A DNA stretch of 64,000 nt, from the NCBI GenBank assembly GCA_050952465.1, contig JBMNKZ010000005.1:372001-436000 (forward strand). Direction: 5' to 3'. This stretch comes from DUPU01 sp050952465 (lineage in GTDB: Bacteria > Bacillota > Dehalobacteriia > Dehalobacteriales > Dehalobacteriaceae). Position 1 is the stretch's first letter, and each line of letters opens with the position of its first letter. Positions 44,383 to 52,039 of this stretch are shown one piece after another. Made by a program: the position numbers and the translations under genes. The notes beneath the pieces are model-generated. The model did no database searches. It was not told the origin of the DNA and saw nothing but the letters and a program-made list of their open reading frames with translations.

Positions 44383-45708
44383 ATGTCTCAAAAACAACTT
44401 AATAGGTTTGCAGTTATCTCAAAATTAGTGGATGGTCATATTACTGTCGCTGAAGCTGCTGCGAGTTTAGGGTTATGTGAACGTCAAGTTAAAAGAATTA
44501 AAAAAGGAGTGATGGAAGAAGGTGCTTCATACCTTAGCCACAAGAACACTAACCGTAAACCGAAACATGCTTTTAATCAAGAAACTATTAATCAGATAAT
44601 CAGCCTGAAGCAATCGGATACCTACAGTTCCGCCAACTTCCTTCATTTTCAAGAACTTTTAGAAGAGCAAAAAAATATAAAAATAAGTTACTCTTCTCTT
44701 TATTCAATCCTGAAAAATGCAGGTATCCAAAGCCCTAAGAAGCGCCGTCGCTTTAAGCCTCATCGCCGCCGTAAAAGAAAGCCTCAAGAGGGTCTTTTAA
44801 TTCAAATGGATGCCACTCCTTTTGAATGGTTTGGGACAAATGAAAAGTTCTCCCTCCATGGCGGTATTGATGATGCAACAGGTAAAATTGTTGGCCTTTA
44901 TCTTACCAAAAATGAGTGTTTACATGGGTATTTAGAGGTTACTAAGCAGATTATTTGTAATCACGGCATTCCGGTTAGTATATATGCTGACAGGCATGCT
45001 ATTTTCCTTTCCCGAAATGTTTCTAAGCTTTCAATCGAGGATCAATTATCAGGTAAGGTAGTTAACGATACCCAATTTGGAAGAGCAGCTTCTGAGCTTG
45101 GCATAACATTAATAGCTGCCCGTTCCCCTCAAGCCAAAGGCAGGGTGGAACGCTTATGGGAAACACTTCAAAGCCGGTTGCCTGTTGAATTTAAAATTGC
45201 AAATATTACTACCATTGATCAAGCTAATAATTTCCTCGTTAGTTACATTGAAAAATTTAATCGTAAATTCGTTGTAGAAGCTGAAAATTCAGAGATTGCC
45301 TTTCGCCCATTACCTGAAAATCTTGATATTAATACTATCCTTTGTGTAAAACTTACCAGGGTTATTGATAATGGATCAGTTTTCTCCTTCTACAATAAAC
45401 ACTTTAAAATCGTGATGGATAATAAATCTAATCCATTACCACCAAAAACCAAAATAAACGTACTGGTTAGTCCTGCATTTGGAATCAAGGCCCAGTTTGA
45501 AGATGCCATTTTTGAAGTATTACCCTTTATAAAACCCAAGAATCTAACGGAAAAACAAGCAGCTTCTAAATCCAAAAAACCGTGGTCGCCTCCTGATAGT
45601 CACTATTTTAAGTACGGTCATACCCTTGTTAAAAAACTTACCTTTGAGGAAAGTGATAGTGAAATTCTGAATATGCTTGAAAACATTTTCCTGAAAAAAT
45701 ACGCTTAA
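44383..45708 (+). CDS. ISNCY/IS1202-like DDE transposase
   Basis: A 441-residue transposase. An N-terminal helix-turn-helix (ISKLVDGHITVAEAAASLGLCERQVKRIKK) is followed by a basic stretch (PKKRRRFKPHRRRKRKP near residue 115) and a DDE integrase core: LIQMDATPFEWFG near residue 138, IYADRHAIF near residue 203 and SPQAKGRVERLWETLQ near residue 253. These match ISNCY family transposases. The frame is open throughout. A start at 44359 is possible; the ATG at 44383 gives the usual MSQKQLNR start. Confidence 0.88.
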   Translation: MSQKQLNRFAVISKLVDGHITVAEAAASLGLCERQVKRIKKGVMEEGASYLSHKNTNRKPKHAFNQETINQIISLKQSDTYSSANFLHFQELLEEQKNIKISYSSLYSILKNAGIQSPKKRRRFKPHRRRKRKPQEGLLIQMDATPFEWFGTNEKFSLHGGIDDATGKIVGLYLTKNECLHGYLEVTKQIICNHGIPVSIYADRHAIFLSRNVSKLSIEDQLSGKVVNDTQFGRAASELGITLIAARSPQAKGRVERLWETLQSRLPVEFKIANITTIDQANNFLVSYIEKFNRKFVVEAENSEIAFRPLPENLDINTILCVKLTRVIDNGSVFSFYNKHFKIVMDNKSNPLPPKTKINVLVSPAFGIKAQFEDAIFEVLPFIKPKNLTEKQAASKSKKPWSPPDSHYFKYGHTLVKKLTFEESDSEILNMLENIFLKKYA

Positions 45709-45789
45709 AAAAATTAACTATTCAACTTCTCTTTGCCTGGCGATCTTGTAAATTATGCTTTGAGCTTGAACCCTGAGCTTTTATTTTTG

Positions 45790-45912
45790 GCGGCTATCCC
45801 CTTGACTAGTGGGCTAAAATTCATCTATGCGAGGGGTAGATGATAGTCCTTATGCCTCTCACCATCACCCCTCGCTATTTATTCCATAGCCTACTTGTCA
45901 AGGGGTAGCCGC
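45790..45912 (+). other. 123-base imperfect palindrome (structured RNA candidate) inside the IS
   Basis: The arms GCGGCTATCCCCTTGAC (from 45790) and GTCAAGGGGTAGCCGC (45897-45912) pair with one bulge. TAGTGGGCTA pairs with TAGCCTACTT, and the inner arms GCGAGGGGT/ACCCCTCGC continue the hairpin. It lies downstream of the transposase stop and before the right terminal repeats. No reading frame covers it. Confidence 0.75.
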
Positions 45913-46064
45913 ACCGTTTTTGATCTTCAGTTTTACGACAAGTTGACATTTTCATGCGATAATTAAGCCCATCTAGGGGTGACATTTTCACAAGTTATTG
46001 ACACTATGCATGACTAATTTTTTTAGGAAAAGCGGATAAAATAAGGTGCCTACTCATAAACTGA

Positions 46065-46547
46065 TTATTTATCCACTTCAATTAGAGCCAATAAATCATT
46101 AGTTAAAGGGGTTTCTTCACTGATTACTTTGATACCCATTTTTTTAAGTAATGCAGTGGTTACACCGGTGCCGGATATAATACTACCCGTAAAAGTGCCG
46201 TCATAGATTCTTTTTACACCGCAGGAAGGACTGCGCTCCTTCATGATGGCAAGGTTAACGGGATTAGATTGAACAATTTTTTTTGTTATTTCCGCTCCTT
46301 CTAAGAACCTTTGAGTAACATCACTGCCATCCTTAAGACATACTTTTGCCCTTCCGTTAAGTACATCTAAGCCGTTACCCTTAATAATTTCAGCAGGAAA
46401 TCTGGGAGTAGGCAACCCGCCTAATTCCTCCGGGCAGATGGGAAGGATTTTTTTATCTTTAAGCAATGCCACTAAATCAGAATTTTTGTTGTTTCCGCCG
46501 GAATATTTACAGTTAACGCCTAATAAACAGGCACTAATGAGAATCAT
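46065..46547 (-). CDS. DUF523 family protein
   Basis: A 160-residue protein of the DUF523/YbbK family. It begins MILISACLLGVNCKYSGGNN, then has CPEELGGLPTPRFPAEI near residue 38 and KERSPSCGVKRIYDGTF near residue 103. The conserved cysteines suggest a thiol- or metal-related role, but none is established. A GTG at 46556 is an alternative start. A single-gene gap of 40 bases separates it from the TtcA-like gene upstream on the same strand. Confidence 0.85.
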   Translation of the reverse strand: MILISACLLGVNCKYSGGNNKNSDLVALLKDKKILPICPEELGGLPTPRFPAEIIKGNGLDVLNGRAKVCLKDGSDVTQRFLEGAEITKKIVQSNPVNLAIMKERSPSCGVKRIYDGTFTGSIISGTGVTTALLKKMGIKVISEETPLTNDLLALIEVDK

Positions 46548-46586
46548 ATTTATCACCGAATCTTATTTTATTCTTTGTGATAGTAC

Positions 46587-47309
46587 TTATTGTTTCCAAG
46601 ATTTTTCCCCTGTCATATTTTTTAATGCGGTAATTGCCCTTTCCTTTGCCAAGGGGTTATTTTTTTCTACTAGTTTAATAATTTCTTTCATATCCTGTCG
46701 TCTGGTGTAACCGTTAGCCGGACAGGGATTTTCTATAACAGGCAAATTTAAACTCCTAGCCAGTCTTTTAATGTCATGTTCCGGAACATAAATAAGAGGG
46801 CGAATTACGGTGATATCCCTTCGGTCCAGATAGGTTACTGGGCTAAATGACTCAATTCGTCCTTCATAAAACATTTTTAAAAGAATGGTTTCTACAGCAT
46901 CATCCATATGATGGGCTAGAGCCACCTTATTATAACCATTATTTTTAGCCAGATTGTTCAGTGCTCCTCTTCTCATCTTGGCACATAAAGAACAAGGATT
47001 TTTTTCGTTTCTCACGTCAAAAACGATCGGGCCGATTTTTGTAGGTTCAAAATAAAAGGGGATGTCCAAACTTCGACAAAATTCTTCTAAGGGGGTAATA
47101 TCCGTATCCCAGCCCATACTTACATGGCCGGCAGCTAAGGGATATTTGTATTTAGAGCTCCGCCAAAATTGATGTAGTACATAAAGCAAAGTAATGCTAT
47201 CCTTACCCCCGGACAATCCTACCATAATACCTTCGGTATCTTCTATCATATGAAAATCTTTAATGGCTTCTTTAGTTCGCTTTAGTATATTTTCCAGTAA
47301 GTAGGACAA
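46587..47309 (-). CDS. TtcA-like tRNA thiolation protein
   Basis: A 240-residue ATP pyrophosphatase of the TtcA/TilS superfamily. The PP-loop SGGKDS is at residues 32-37; CSLC near residue 106 and CPANG near residue 197 provide the cysteines expected for a 4Fe-4S cluster and sulfur transfer. ALAHHMDDAVETILLKMFYEGRIESFSP is the conserved middle block. It probably thiolates a tRNA base such as C32, although Clostridial TtcA-like proteins can act on other substrates. It is transcribed with the DUF523 gene. Confidence 0.82.
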   Translation of the reverse strand: MSYLLENILKRTKEAIKDFHMIEDTEGIMVGLSGGKDSITLLYVLHQFWRSSKYKYPLAAGHVSMGWDTDITPLEEFCRSLDIPFYFEPTKIGPIVFDVRNEKNPCSLCAKMRRGALNNLAKNNGYNKVALAHHMDDAVETILLKMFYEGRIESFSPVTYLDRRDITVIRPLIYVPEHDIKRLARSLNLPVIENPCPANGYTRRQDMKEIIKLVEKNNPLAKERAITALKNMTGEKSWKQ

Positions 47310-47387
47310 GAAAATAACCTCCTATTAGTCCCTTATGAAGAAGGATATTATCATAATATGACGAAATATACAATAGGGAGGGAAATT

Positions 47388-48053
47388 ATGGCCAAGGAAT
47401 TAATTACCGTTAAAGGAACAAGAAAGGGACTTGTTTTTTATTTTAATACTAAAGACGGTTCATTTAAAGAAATTTATGACTCATTAATCAGTAAATTAAA
47501 AGAGGCAAACGGCTTTTTTAATCAAGCTAAGTTTATTATTCACGAAGAGAATGATTTTAATGAACATCAAATTAAAGCTATAGAAGATATTTTTTATCAG
47601 CATGGAATGAGCCGGGTTCAATTAAACTCTGATGCCTCTTCAGAAAAAGTATCTGTTTCCGTTTTATCGGAAAATGACGAGATAGAAGATTATCAGGCTT
47701 TAAGTGATGCCGTGCTTATATCCAAGAGCCTAAGATCGGGTCAGAAGATTTATGTAAAAGGTCATGCCGTGATTAGAGGTGATGTGAATCCGGGGGCTCA
47801 GGTCATTGCCACAGGGAGTATCATTGTAATGGGTACTTTTCGGGGTATTGCTCATGCCGGAGTACAAGGTGATGATCAAGCTTTTGTCATGGCTTTTAAA
47901 TTAAGGCCAACTCAAATCGCCATTGCAGACAAAATAAGCCGGGCTCCGGAAACTCAAGAAGAAGCACAATACCCGGAAATCGCTTTCATTGTTGATCATC
48001 AAATTATTGTAGAACCTTATCAAACATCTAAGCGAAAAGTTGCAAATTTTTGA
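47388..48053 (+). CDS. minC: Septum site-determining protein MinC
   Basis: A 221-residue inhibitor of FtsZ assembly. Residues about 1-105 are the MinC N domain, and the C-terminal beta-helix shows KSLRSGQKIYVKGHAVIRGDVNPGAQVIATGSIIVMGTFRGIAHAG near residues 125-170. A start at 47358 is possible, but GGGAGGG precedes the ATG at 47388. minD and minE are not next to it, so MinC is an isolated gene here. A terminator follows. Confidence 0.93.
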   Translation: MAKELITVKGTRKGLVFYFNTKDGSFKEIYDSLISKLKEANGFFNQAKFIIHEENDFNEHQIKAIEDIFYQHGMSRVQLNSDASSEKVSVSVLSENDEIEDYQALSDAVLISKSLRSGQKIYVKGHAVIRGDVNPGAQVIATGSIIVMGTFRGIAHAGVQGDDQAFVMAFKLRPTQIAIADKISRAPETQEEAQYPEIAFIVDHQIIVEPYQTSKRKVANF

Positions 48054-48078
48054 CCCACATTATTTTTGTGGGTTTTAA
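48052..48078 (+). terminator. Terminator after minC
   Basis: CCCACA and TGTGGG pair around a 7-base loop with TTTT after. Confidence 0.75.
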
Positions 48079-48310
48079 TATTTTTTTATCTACTTTTTTC
48101 TCAAGAATAATTTTAAAGTATCTTTACTTGTGGAAATGTGGAAAAAACTGTGTATAATTAGTAACGATTACTATTATTAGACAATATTCAAGTTATTTTA
48201 ACATAAAATTTCACAAATCAGGCTATTTGTCGGATTAGCACCTGTCCTTATCTAAGTGCATATAATGAATAACAGACGATCAATTCTTGTATTTAATGAG
48301 GTGCATGATT

Positions 48311-48592
48311 ATGAGTCATATTAGTGATGTCACCATTGCAGGGGCAGTAATTTTTTTGGTCTGGGTCGGGATTCAGGCAGGAATTCCTAAAAAATTCAGT
48401 CCTTTAGTAGCGACTTTTTTGTCTGTCTTTTTTGCTTTTTTTTATTTGGATAAGGGAAATTTACTGGATGCGCTAATCCATGGTATTTTAATTGCTGCCT
48501 CAGCTGTTGGTTTCCATAGCGGTACAAAAAATATGTATGAACAATTAAATGGGTCTTTGTCCGGAAAGAATAATAAGAAGCCGAGTTTATGA
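48311..48592 (+). CDS. Small membrane protein, holin-like
   Basis: A 93-residue protein with three hydrophobic segments (VTIAGAVIFLVWVGIQAG, SPLVATFLSVFFAFFYL, ALIHGILIAASAVGFHSG) and a charged, lysine-rich tail. The hydrophobic layout resembles small phage-holin-like families, but no prophage genes surround it, so a chromosomal holin-like or unknown membrane role is possible. TGAGGTG sits at good spacing before the ATG at 48311; an earlier frame from 48287 lacks such a site. Confidence 0.6.
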   Translation: MSHISDVTIAGAVIFLVWVGIQAGIPKKFSPLVATFLSVFFAFFYLDKGNLLDALIHGILIAASAVGFHSGTKNMYEQLNGSLSGKNNKKPSL

Positions 48593-48696
48593 GGATATTT
48601 TAGGTCGGAGTTATGATATCTTACTTAAAATGATAAGCTAATTATGAAGTAATTATCGAAAAAGTTGAGGCAAAAAACTTAGAAAGGATTCATAAT

Positions 48697-49542
48697 ATGA
48701 TCAAATTTGGACCTGCAGGAAATTCCGATTCTTTTTATGAGGAAGGGTATAAAACCACTTTGGATATCCCCCGTTGGCTTTCGGATAGGGGGCTGAATGC
48801 CTATGAATATCAATGTACCAGAGGAGTGAGAATTACTCAAGCATTTTCCCAGGCGTTAAAGGTACAAGCCTCTCGTTATAACATTGCCTTAAGTATCCAT
48901 GCCCCTTACTATATTAATTTGTCAAGTACAGATCCCACACTACAGGAAAATAGCAAACATCATCTGACAAGATCTCTACAAGCAGCAAAATGGATGGGGG
49001 CTACAAGGGTGGTCTTTCATCCAGGATCTGCATCTAAAGTGCCCCGGGTAGATGCTTTGCTTAATGCCGCGAAACTATTAGATAGTTTCTTGAAAGAATT
49101 AGATCCAGAATTATTGGAGAATTGCGATCTTTGTCCGGAAACCATGGGAAAAAGGAATCAATTAGGTAATTTGGAAGAAGTTTTAGCATTATGCAAACTA
49201 CATCCTGCGTTAAAGCCTGCCGTTGATTTTGGTCATCTTCATGCTTTGGGAGGGGGATGTTTAAATGAGGAAAGAGATTTTGAAAAAATATTAGATAAAA
49301 TTGATCAAGTCTTAGGTACAGAAACTATAAAAAATTTGCATGTACATTTTTCTCCGGTGGAATATACATCTGCAGGAGAGAGAAAGCATTGGTCTCTAAA
49401 AGATAAGGAGTTTGGTCCTGATTTTTACCCCCTAGCCAAAGTTTTAAAGAAGAACGGGTTAACGCCTACTATTATCTGCGAATCCGCTGGAACCCAAGCA
49501 GAGGATGCGGCCACATTTAAATCCTTATATTATTCTGTATAA
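48697..49542 (+). CDS. Endonuclease IV-like AP endonuclease (TIM barrel)
   Basis: A 281-residue xylose-isomerase-like barrel of the AP endonuclease 2 family. Metal ligands are seen in LSIHAPYYINL near residue 68, VVFHPGSA near residue 108, CPETMG near residue 147, VDFGHLHALG near residue 178, HVHFSPV near residue 216 and ICESAG near residue 265. This pattern fits deoxyribonuclease IV (Nfo), which cuts at abasic sites in base excision repair. AGAAAGGA precedes the ATG. Confidence 0.85.
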   Translation: MIKFGPAGNSDSFYEEGYKTTLDIPRWLSDRGLNAYEYQCTRGVRITQAFSQALKVQASRYNIALSIHAPYYINLSSTDPTLQENSKHHLTRSLQAAKWMGATRVVFHPGSASKVPRVDALLNAAKLLDSFLKELDPELLENCDLCPETMGKRNQLGNLEEVLALCKLHPALKPAVDFGHLHALGGGCLNEERDFEKILDKIDQVLGTETIKNLHVHFSPVEYTSAGERKHWSLKDKEFGPDFYPLAKVLKKNGLTPTIICESAGTQAEDAATFKSLYYSV

Positions 49543-49580
49543 ACAGGCTGTTTATTTTTTGGCTTTCAGATTATTTTTCA

Positions 49581-49609
49581 TTGACAAAAAAAAGACAGTA
49601 TAGTAGAAT
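49581..49609 (+). promoter_or_regulatory. Sigma-A promoter of the serA leader
   Basis: TTGACA (49581-49586) and TAGAAT (49604-49609) have a 17-base spacer. It lies 30-40 bases after the preceding stop codon and drives the T-box leader. Confidence 0.85.
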
Positions 49610-49619
49610 TTAATCTAAT

Positions 49620-49896
49620 ATCGTTTGAATAACTTAAAAAATATAAATGCAATGAAGAAGAATAGTAAACAGGGAAAGGTTTCAGAGAACCAATGGTTGG
49701 TGAGAATTGGTACCGGAAACTGTTGAATCCACTTTGAAGCAAGCAGGCAAAACCTGTTCGGTGAAGAGCCGTTATTTCTTTCAAAGATTATGAGGTCATG
49801 CAATTTTAGAACCATGAATTCATAATAAAGCAAGGTGGCACCACGTGAGAAAGACTCCCGTCCTTGGATATAATAATCCAGAGACGGGTTTTTTTT
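49620..49896 (+). promoter_or_regulatory. Serine-specific T-box riboswitch upstream of serA
   Basis: Stem I has the AGTA motif (49664-49667) opposite GAA-TCC-A (49725-49731). The specifier TCC (49728-49730) encodes serine. The T-box AAGGTGGCACCACG is at 49832-49845. The terminator pairs CCCGTC (49857-49862) with GACGGG (49883-49888), then T's. Uncharged tRNA-Ser should favour antitermination and raise serine synthesis. Confidence 0.94.
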
Positions 49897-49940
49897 ATGG
49901 AAACAAGTCAAATATTTTAAATTTATAAGGAGGTATTTTA

Positions 49941-51521
49941 ATGAAAGTTTTAGTCGCGGAAAAAATTGCCCAGGAAGGCATCGAGATTCTTAAAAAGGCT
50001 AACCTAACTGTGGATGTTCAGTTAGACTTAACTCGGGAACAATTGCTAGAGATAATCGGGGATTATGATGCCATTATCGTGAGAAGTGTGACAAAAATTA
50101 ACGAAGAATTTTATGAAAGGGCAAAAAACATTAAAGTTGTCGGCCGGGCAGGAACAGGAGTAGATAATATAGAAATGGAAGGGGCGACCAAAAGGGGAAT
50201 CATTGTCGTCAATACTCCAGAAGCCAATAATGTTTCCGCAGCGGAACATACCGTGGGGCTTTTATTATCCTCAATAAGAAATATTACCCGGGGCAATAAG
50301 CGAATTAAAGAGCGGAAATGGGATCGAGCTGGCTTAAAAGGTGTAGAGTTGCAAGGTAAAACACTTGGTGTTGTGGGACTAGGGAGAATTGGCTCTTTGG
50401 TGGCCACAAGGTTACAGGCTTTTGGCATGAAAGTTATTGCTTATGACCCATATATTACCGATGCCCGCTTTGAAAAGTTTGGTGCGGAGAAAAAAGATAC
50501 CTTGGAAGAACTGGTAAAAGAAGCTGATTTTATCACCGTACATACTCCAAAGACCGAAGAAACTTTTGGTATGATCGGTGAGGAACAGTTTAAGATTGCG
50601 AAAAAAGGCTTGCGGGTGGTCAATTGTGCTCGTGGCGGCATTATTAACGAAGAAGCATTGGCAAAAGCACTAAAAGAAGGGATCGTAGCCAGTGCCGGAA
50701 TCGATGTTTTGGTGGATGAGCCTAATAGTACCTCACCATTGATTGAATTTGATAACGTGGTCATTACACCTCACTTAGGGGCAGATACTGAAGAAGCGCA
50801 GTACAATGTGGGTACCATGGTGGCTCATGAGGTAGTCAGTGCTTTAAGGGGGGAAATGGTACCAAATGCCGTTAACCTGCCCACCTTACAAGCTACAGAA
50901 TTAAATGAATTGAAAGCCTATTTAAGATTGGGAGAAACCTTGGGTAAACTTTATCATCAACTGGAAAAGGATCCGGTGGAGAAGATAGAGATTCAGTATC
51001 GGGGCGAGATTGCCAATAAGGAGACCACCGCTGTCACTTTATCCGTATTAAAAGGCTTATTTGAAACCATCCTTAAAGAGCGGGTTAATTATGTCAATGC
51101 CAGCTTGATTGCAAATAATCGGGGGGTAGAAGTTACAGAAAGTAAAATCACCGGCGAGGGAAAATACCTAAACTTAATTAGATTAGAAATTACAACGAAA
51201 TTTAAGACTTTTACTCTTTCCGGAACTGTATTTGGCAAGGACGAAATTAGAATAGTTGAAGTTAATGGATATGAATTTGATGTGGTTCCCAGCCCTTATA
51301 TGTTGGTGGCCATCAATTTGGATAAACCGGGCATGATTGGACAAATGGGTACACTATTAGGTGTAAATAAAATTAACATTGCTACCATGCAAGTGAGCAG
51401 GAAGAAAAATACAGAGTGGGCAATGATGTTTTTAGCTGTTGATTCAGAAGTTTGCAAAGAATCCCTGAAACTGATTAATGGAATGGAAGGCATCTCCAGT
51501 GCCCAGTTTGTAAAACTATAA
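49941..51521 (+). CDS. serA: D-3-phosphoglycerate dehydrogenase
   Basis: A 526-residue long-form SerA that oxidises 3-phosphoglycerate, the first step of serine synthesis. Residues 1-310 form the NAD-dependent dehydrogenase (VGRAGTGVDNIE near residue 75, VVGLGRIGSLVATRLQAFGM near residue 143, NCARGGIINEEAL near residue 230). An intervening ASB domain follows, and a C-terminal ACT domain begins near residue 452 (MLVAINLDKPGMIGQMGTLLG). Serine also supplies one-carbon units to folate. AAGGAGGT precedes the ATG; expression is under the serine T-box. Confidence 0.95.
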   Translation: MKVLVAEKIAQEGIEILKKANLTVDVQLDLTREQLLEIIGDYDAIIVRSVTKINEEFYERAKNIKVVGRAGTGVDNIEMEGATKRGIIVVNTPEANNVSAAEHTVGLLLSSIRNITRGNKRIKERKWDRAGLKGVELQGKTLGVVGLGRIGSLVATRLQAFGMKVIAYDPYITDARFEKFGAEKKDTLEELVKEADFITVHTPKTEETFGMIGEEQFKIAKKGLRVVNCARGGIINEEALAKALKEGIVASAGIDVLVDEPNSTSPLIEFDNVVITPHLGADTEEAQYNVGTMVAHEVVSALRGEMVPNAVNLPTLQATELNELKAYLRLGETLGKLYHQLEKDPVEKIEIQYRGEIANKETTAVTLSVLKGLFETILKERVNYVNASLIANNRGVEVTESKITGEGKYLNLIRLEITTKFKTFTLSGTVFGKDEIRIVEVNGYEFDVVPSPYMLVAINLDKPGMIGQMGTLLGVNKINIATMQVSRKKNTEWAMMFLAVDSEVCKESLKLINGMEGISSAQFVKL

Positions 51522-51632
51522 AAAAACTTACATTTAGCCTTTCTCCTTACAGTCAAAATTTTTAGTTGAAATTGTTAAATAATACACTCATAATTAAATG
51601 TGGAGGCAGTTAGGAGGAAGGGGGAGAAGAAG

Positions 51633-51827
51633 ATGCCATCTATAGGCATACCGGAACTGGTTTTAATTTTAGTGATTGCTTTAATTGTTTTTGGACCGGG
51701 TAAACTTCCTTCTGTAGGAGCATCTATCGGGCGAGCTATTAATGAGTTTAAAAAGGCTTCCCGGGAAATAATCTCCGAGGAAAATGAACCGGATCATAAA
51801 GAAAATCCGCAAAAAAAAGAAAATTAA
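51633..51827 (+). CDS. tatA: Sec-independent translocase subunit TatA/TatE-like
   Basis: A 64-residue protein with one N-terminal membrane helix (IGIPELVLILVIALIVFGPGKLP, residues 3-25), the conserved FGPGKLP hinge and an amphipathic helix with the charged tail. It forms the export pore of the Tat system for folded, cofactor-bearing proteins. An in-frame codon at 51600 is possible, but GGGGGAG precedes the ATG at 51633. tatC is not adjacent. Confidence 0.9.
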   Translation: MPSIGIPELVLILVIALIVFGPGKLPSVGASIGRAINEFKKASREIISEENEPDHKENPQKKEN

Positions 51828-51842
51828 GAGTTTAGATTCTAA

Positions 51843-51875
51843 AACACCCTGTCTTATCACAGGGTGTTGTTTTTT
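51843..51875 (+). terminator. Terminator after tatA
   Basis: AACACCCTGT and ACAGGGTGTT pair around a 6-base loop, followed by a T run. Confidence 0.93.
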
Positions 51876-51977
51876 GGTTATATTACCATTATTGGGGGAT
51901 ATTAAACTAGTAATGGTTCAAAAAGTTGATTAAAATAATGTAGAATAATAGGGTAATTTATGTTTATTTGGAACTTA

Positions 51978-51986
51978 TGCTATAAT
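51978..51986 (+). promoter_or_regulatory. Extended -10 promoter element
   Basis: TGCTATAAT is an extended -10 (TG-N-TATAAT) about 54 bases before the glycosidase start. No clear -35 accompanies it. Confidence 0.45.
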
Positions 51987-52039
51987 TAATTCGTCTGTGT
52001 TAAATAGAAGAAAACAAATAATTAACAGGAGAAATGTTT

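Larger units (their letters stand above)
44284..46003 (+). mobile_element. IS1202/ISNCY-type insertion sequence with long target duplication
   Basis: The element is about 1.72 kb. Terminal 26-base inverted repeats TGTGATTATCTTGTGATAAT... (44284-44309) and 45978-46003 match at 22 of 26 positions and end in ATGTCACC. The sequence CTATGCATGACTAATTTT is present before (44266-44283) and after (46004-46021) the element, giving an 18-20 bp target duplication. Each end carries a second, internal copy of the repeat motif (44320-44337 and 45942-45959). IS1202-group elements are known for unusually long duplications. Confidence 0.87.

Noticed and set aside
46004..46045. dif-like Xer site at the IS1202-like target
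   Set aside because: TTTCCTAAAAAAATTAG on the - strand resembles one half-site weakly, but the second half does not match.
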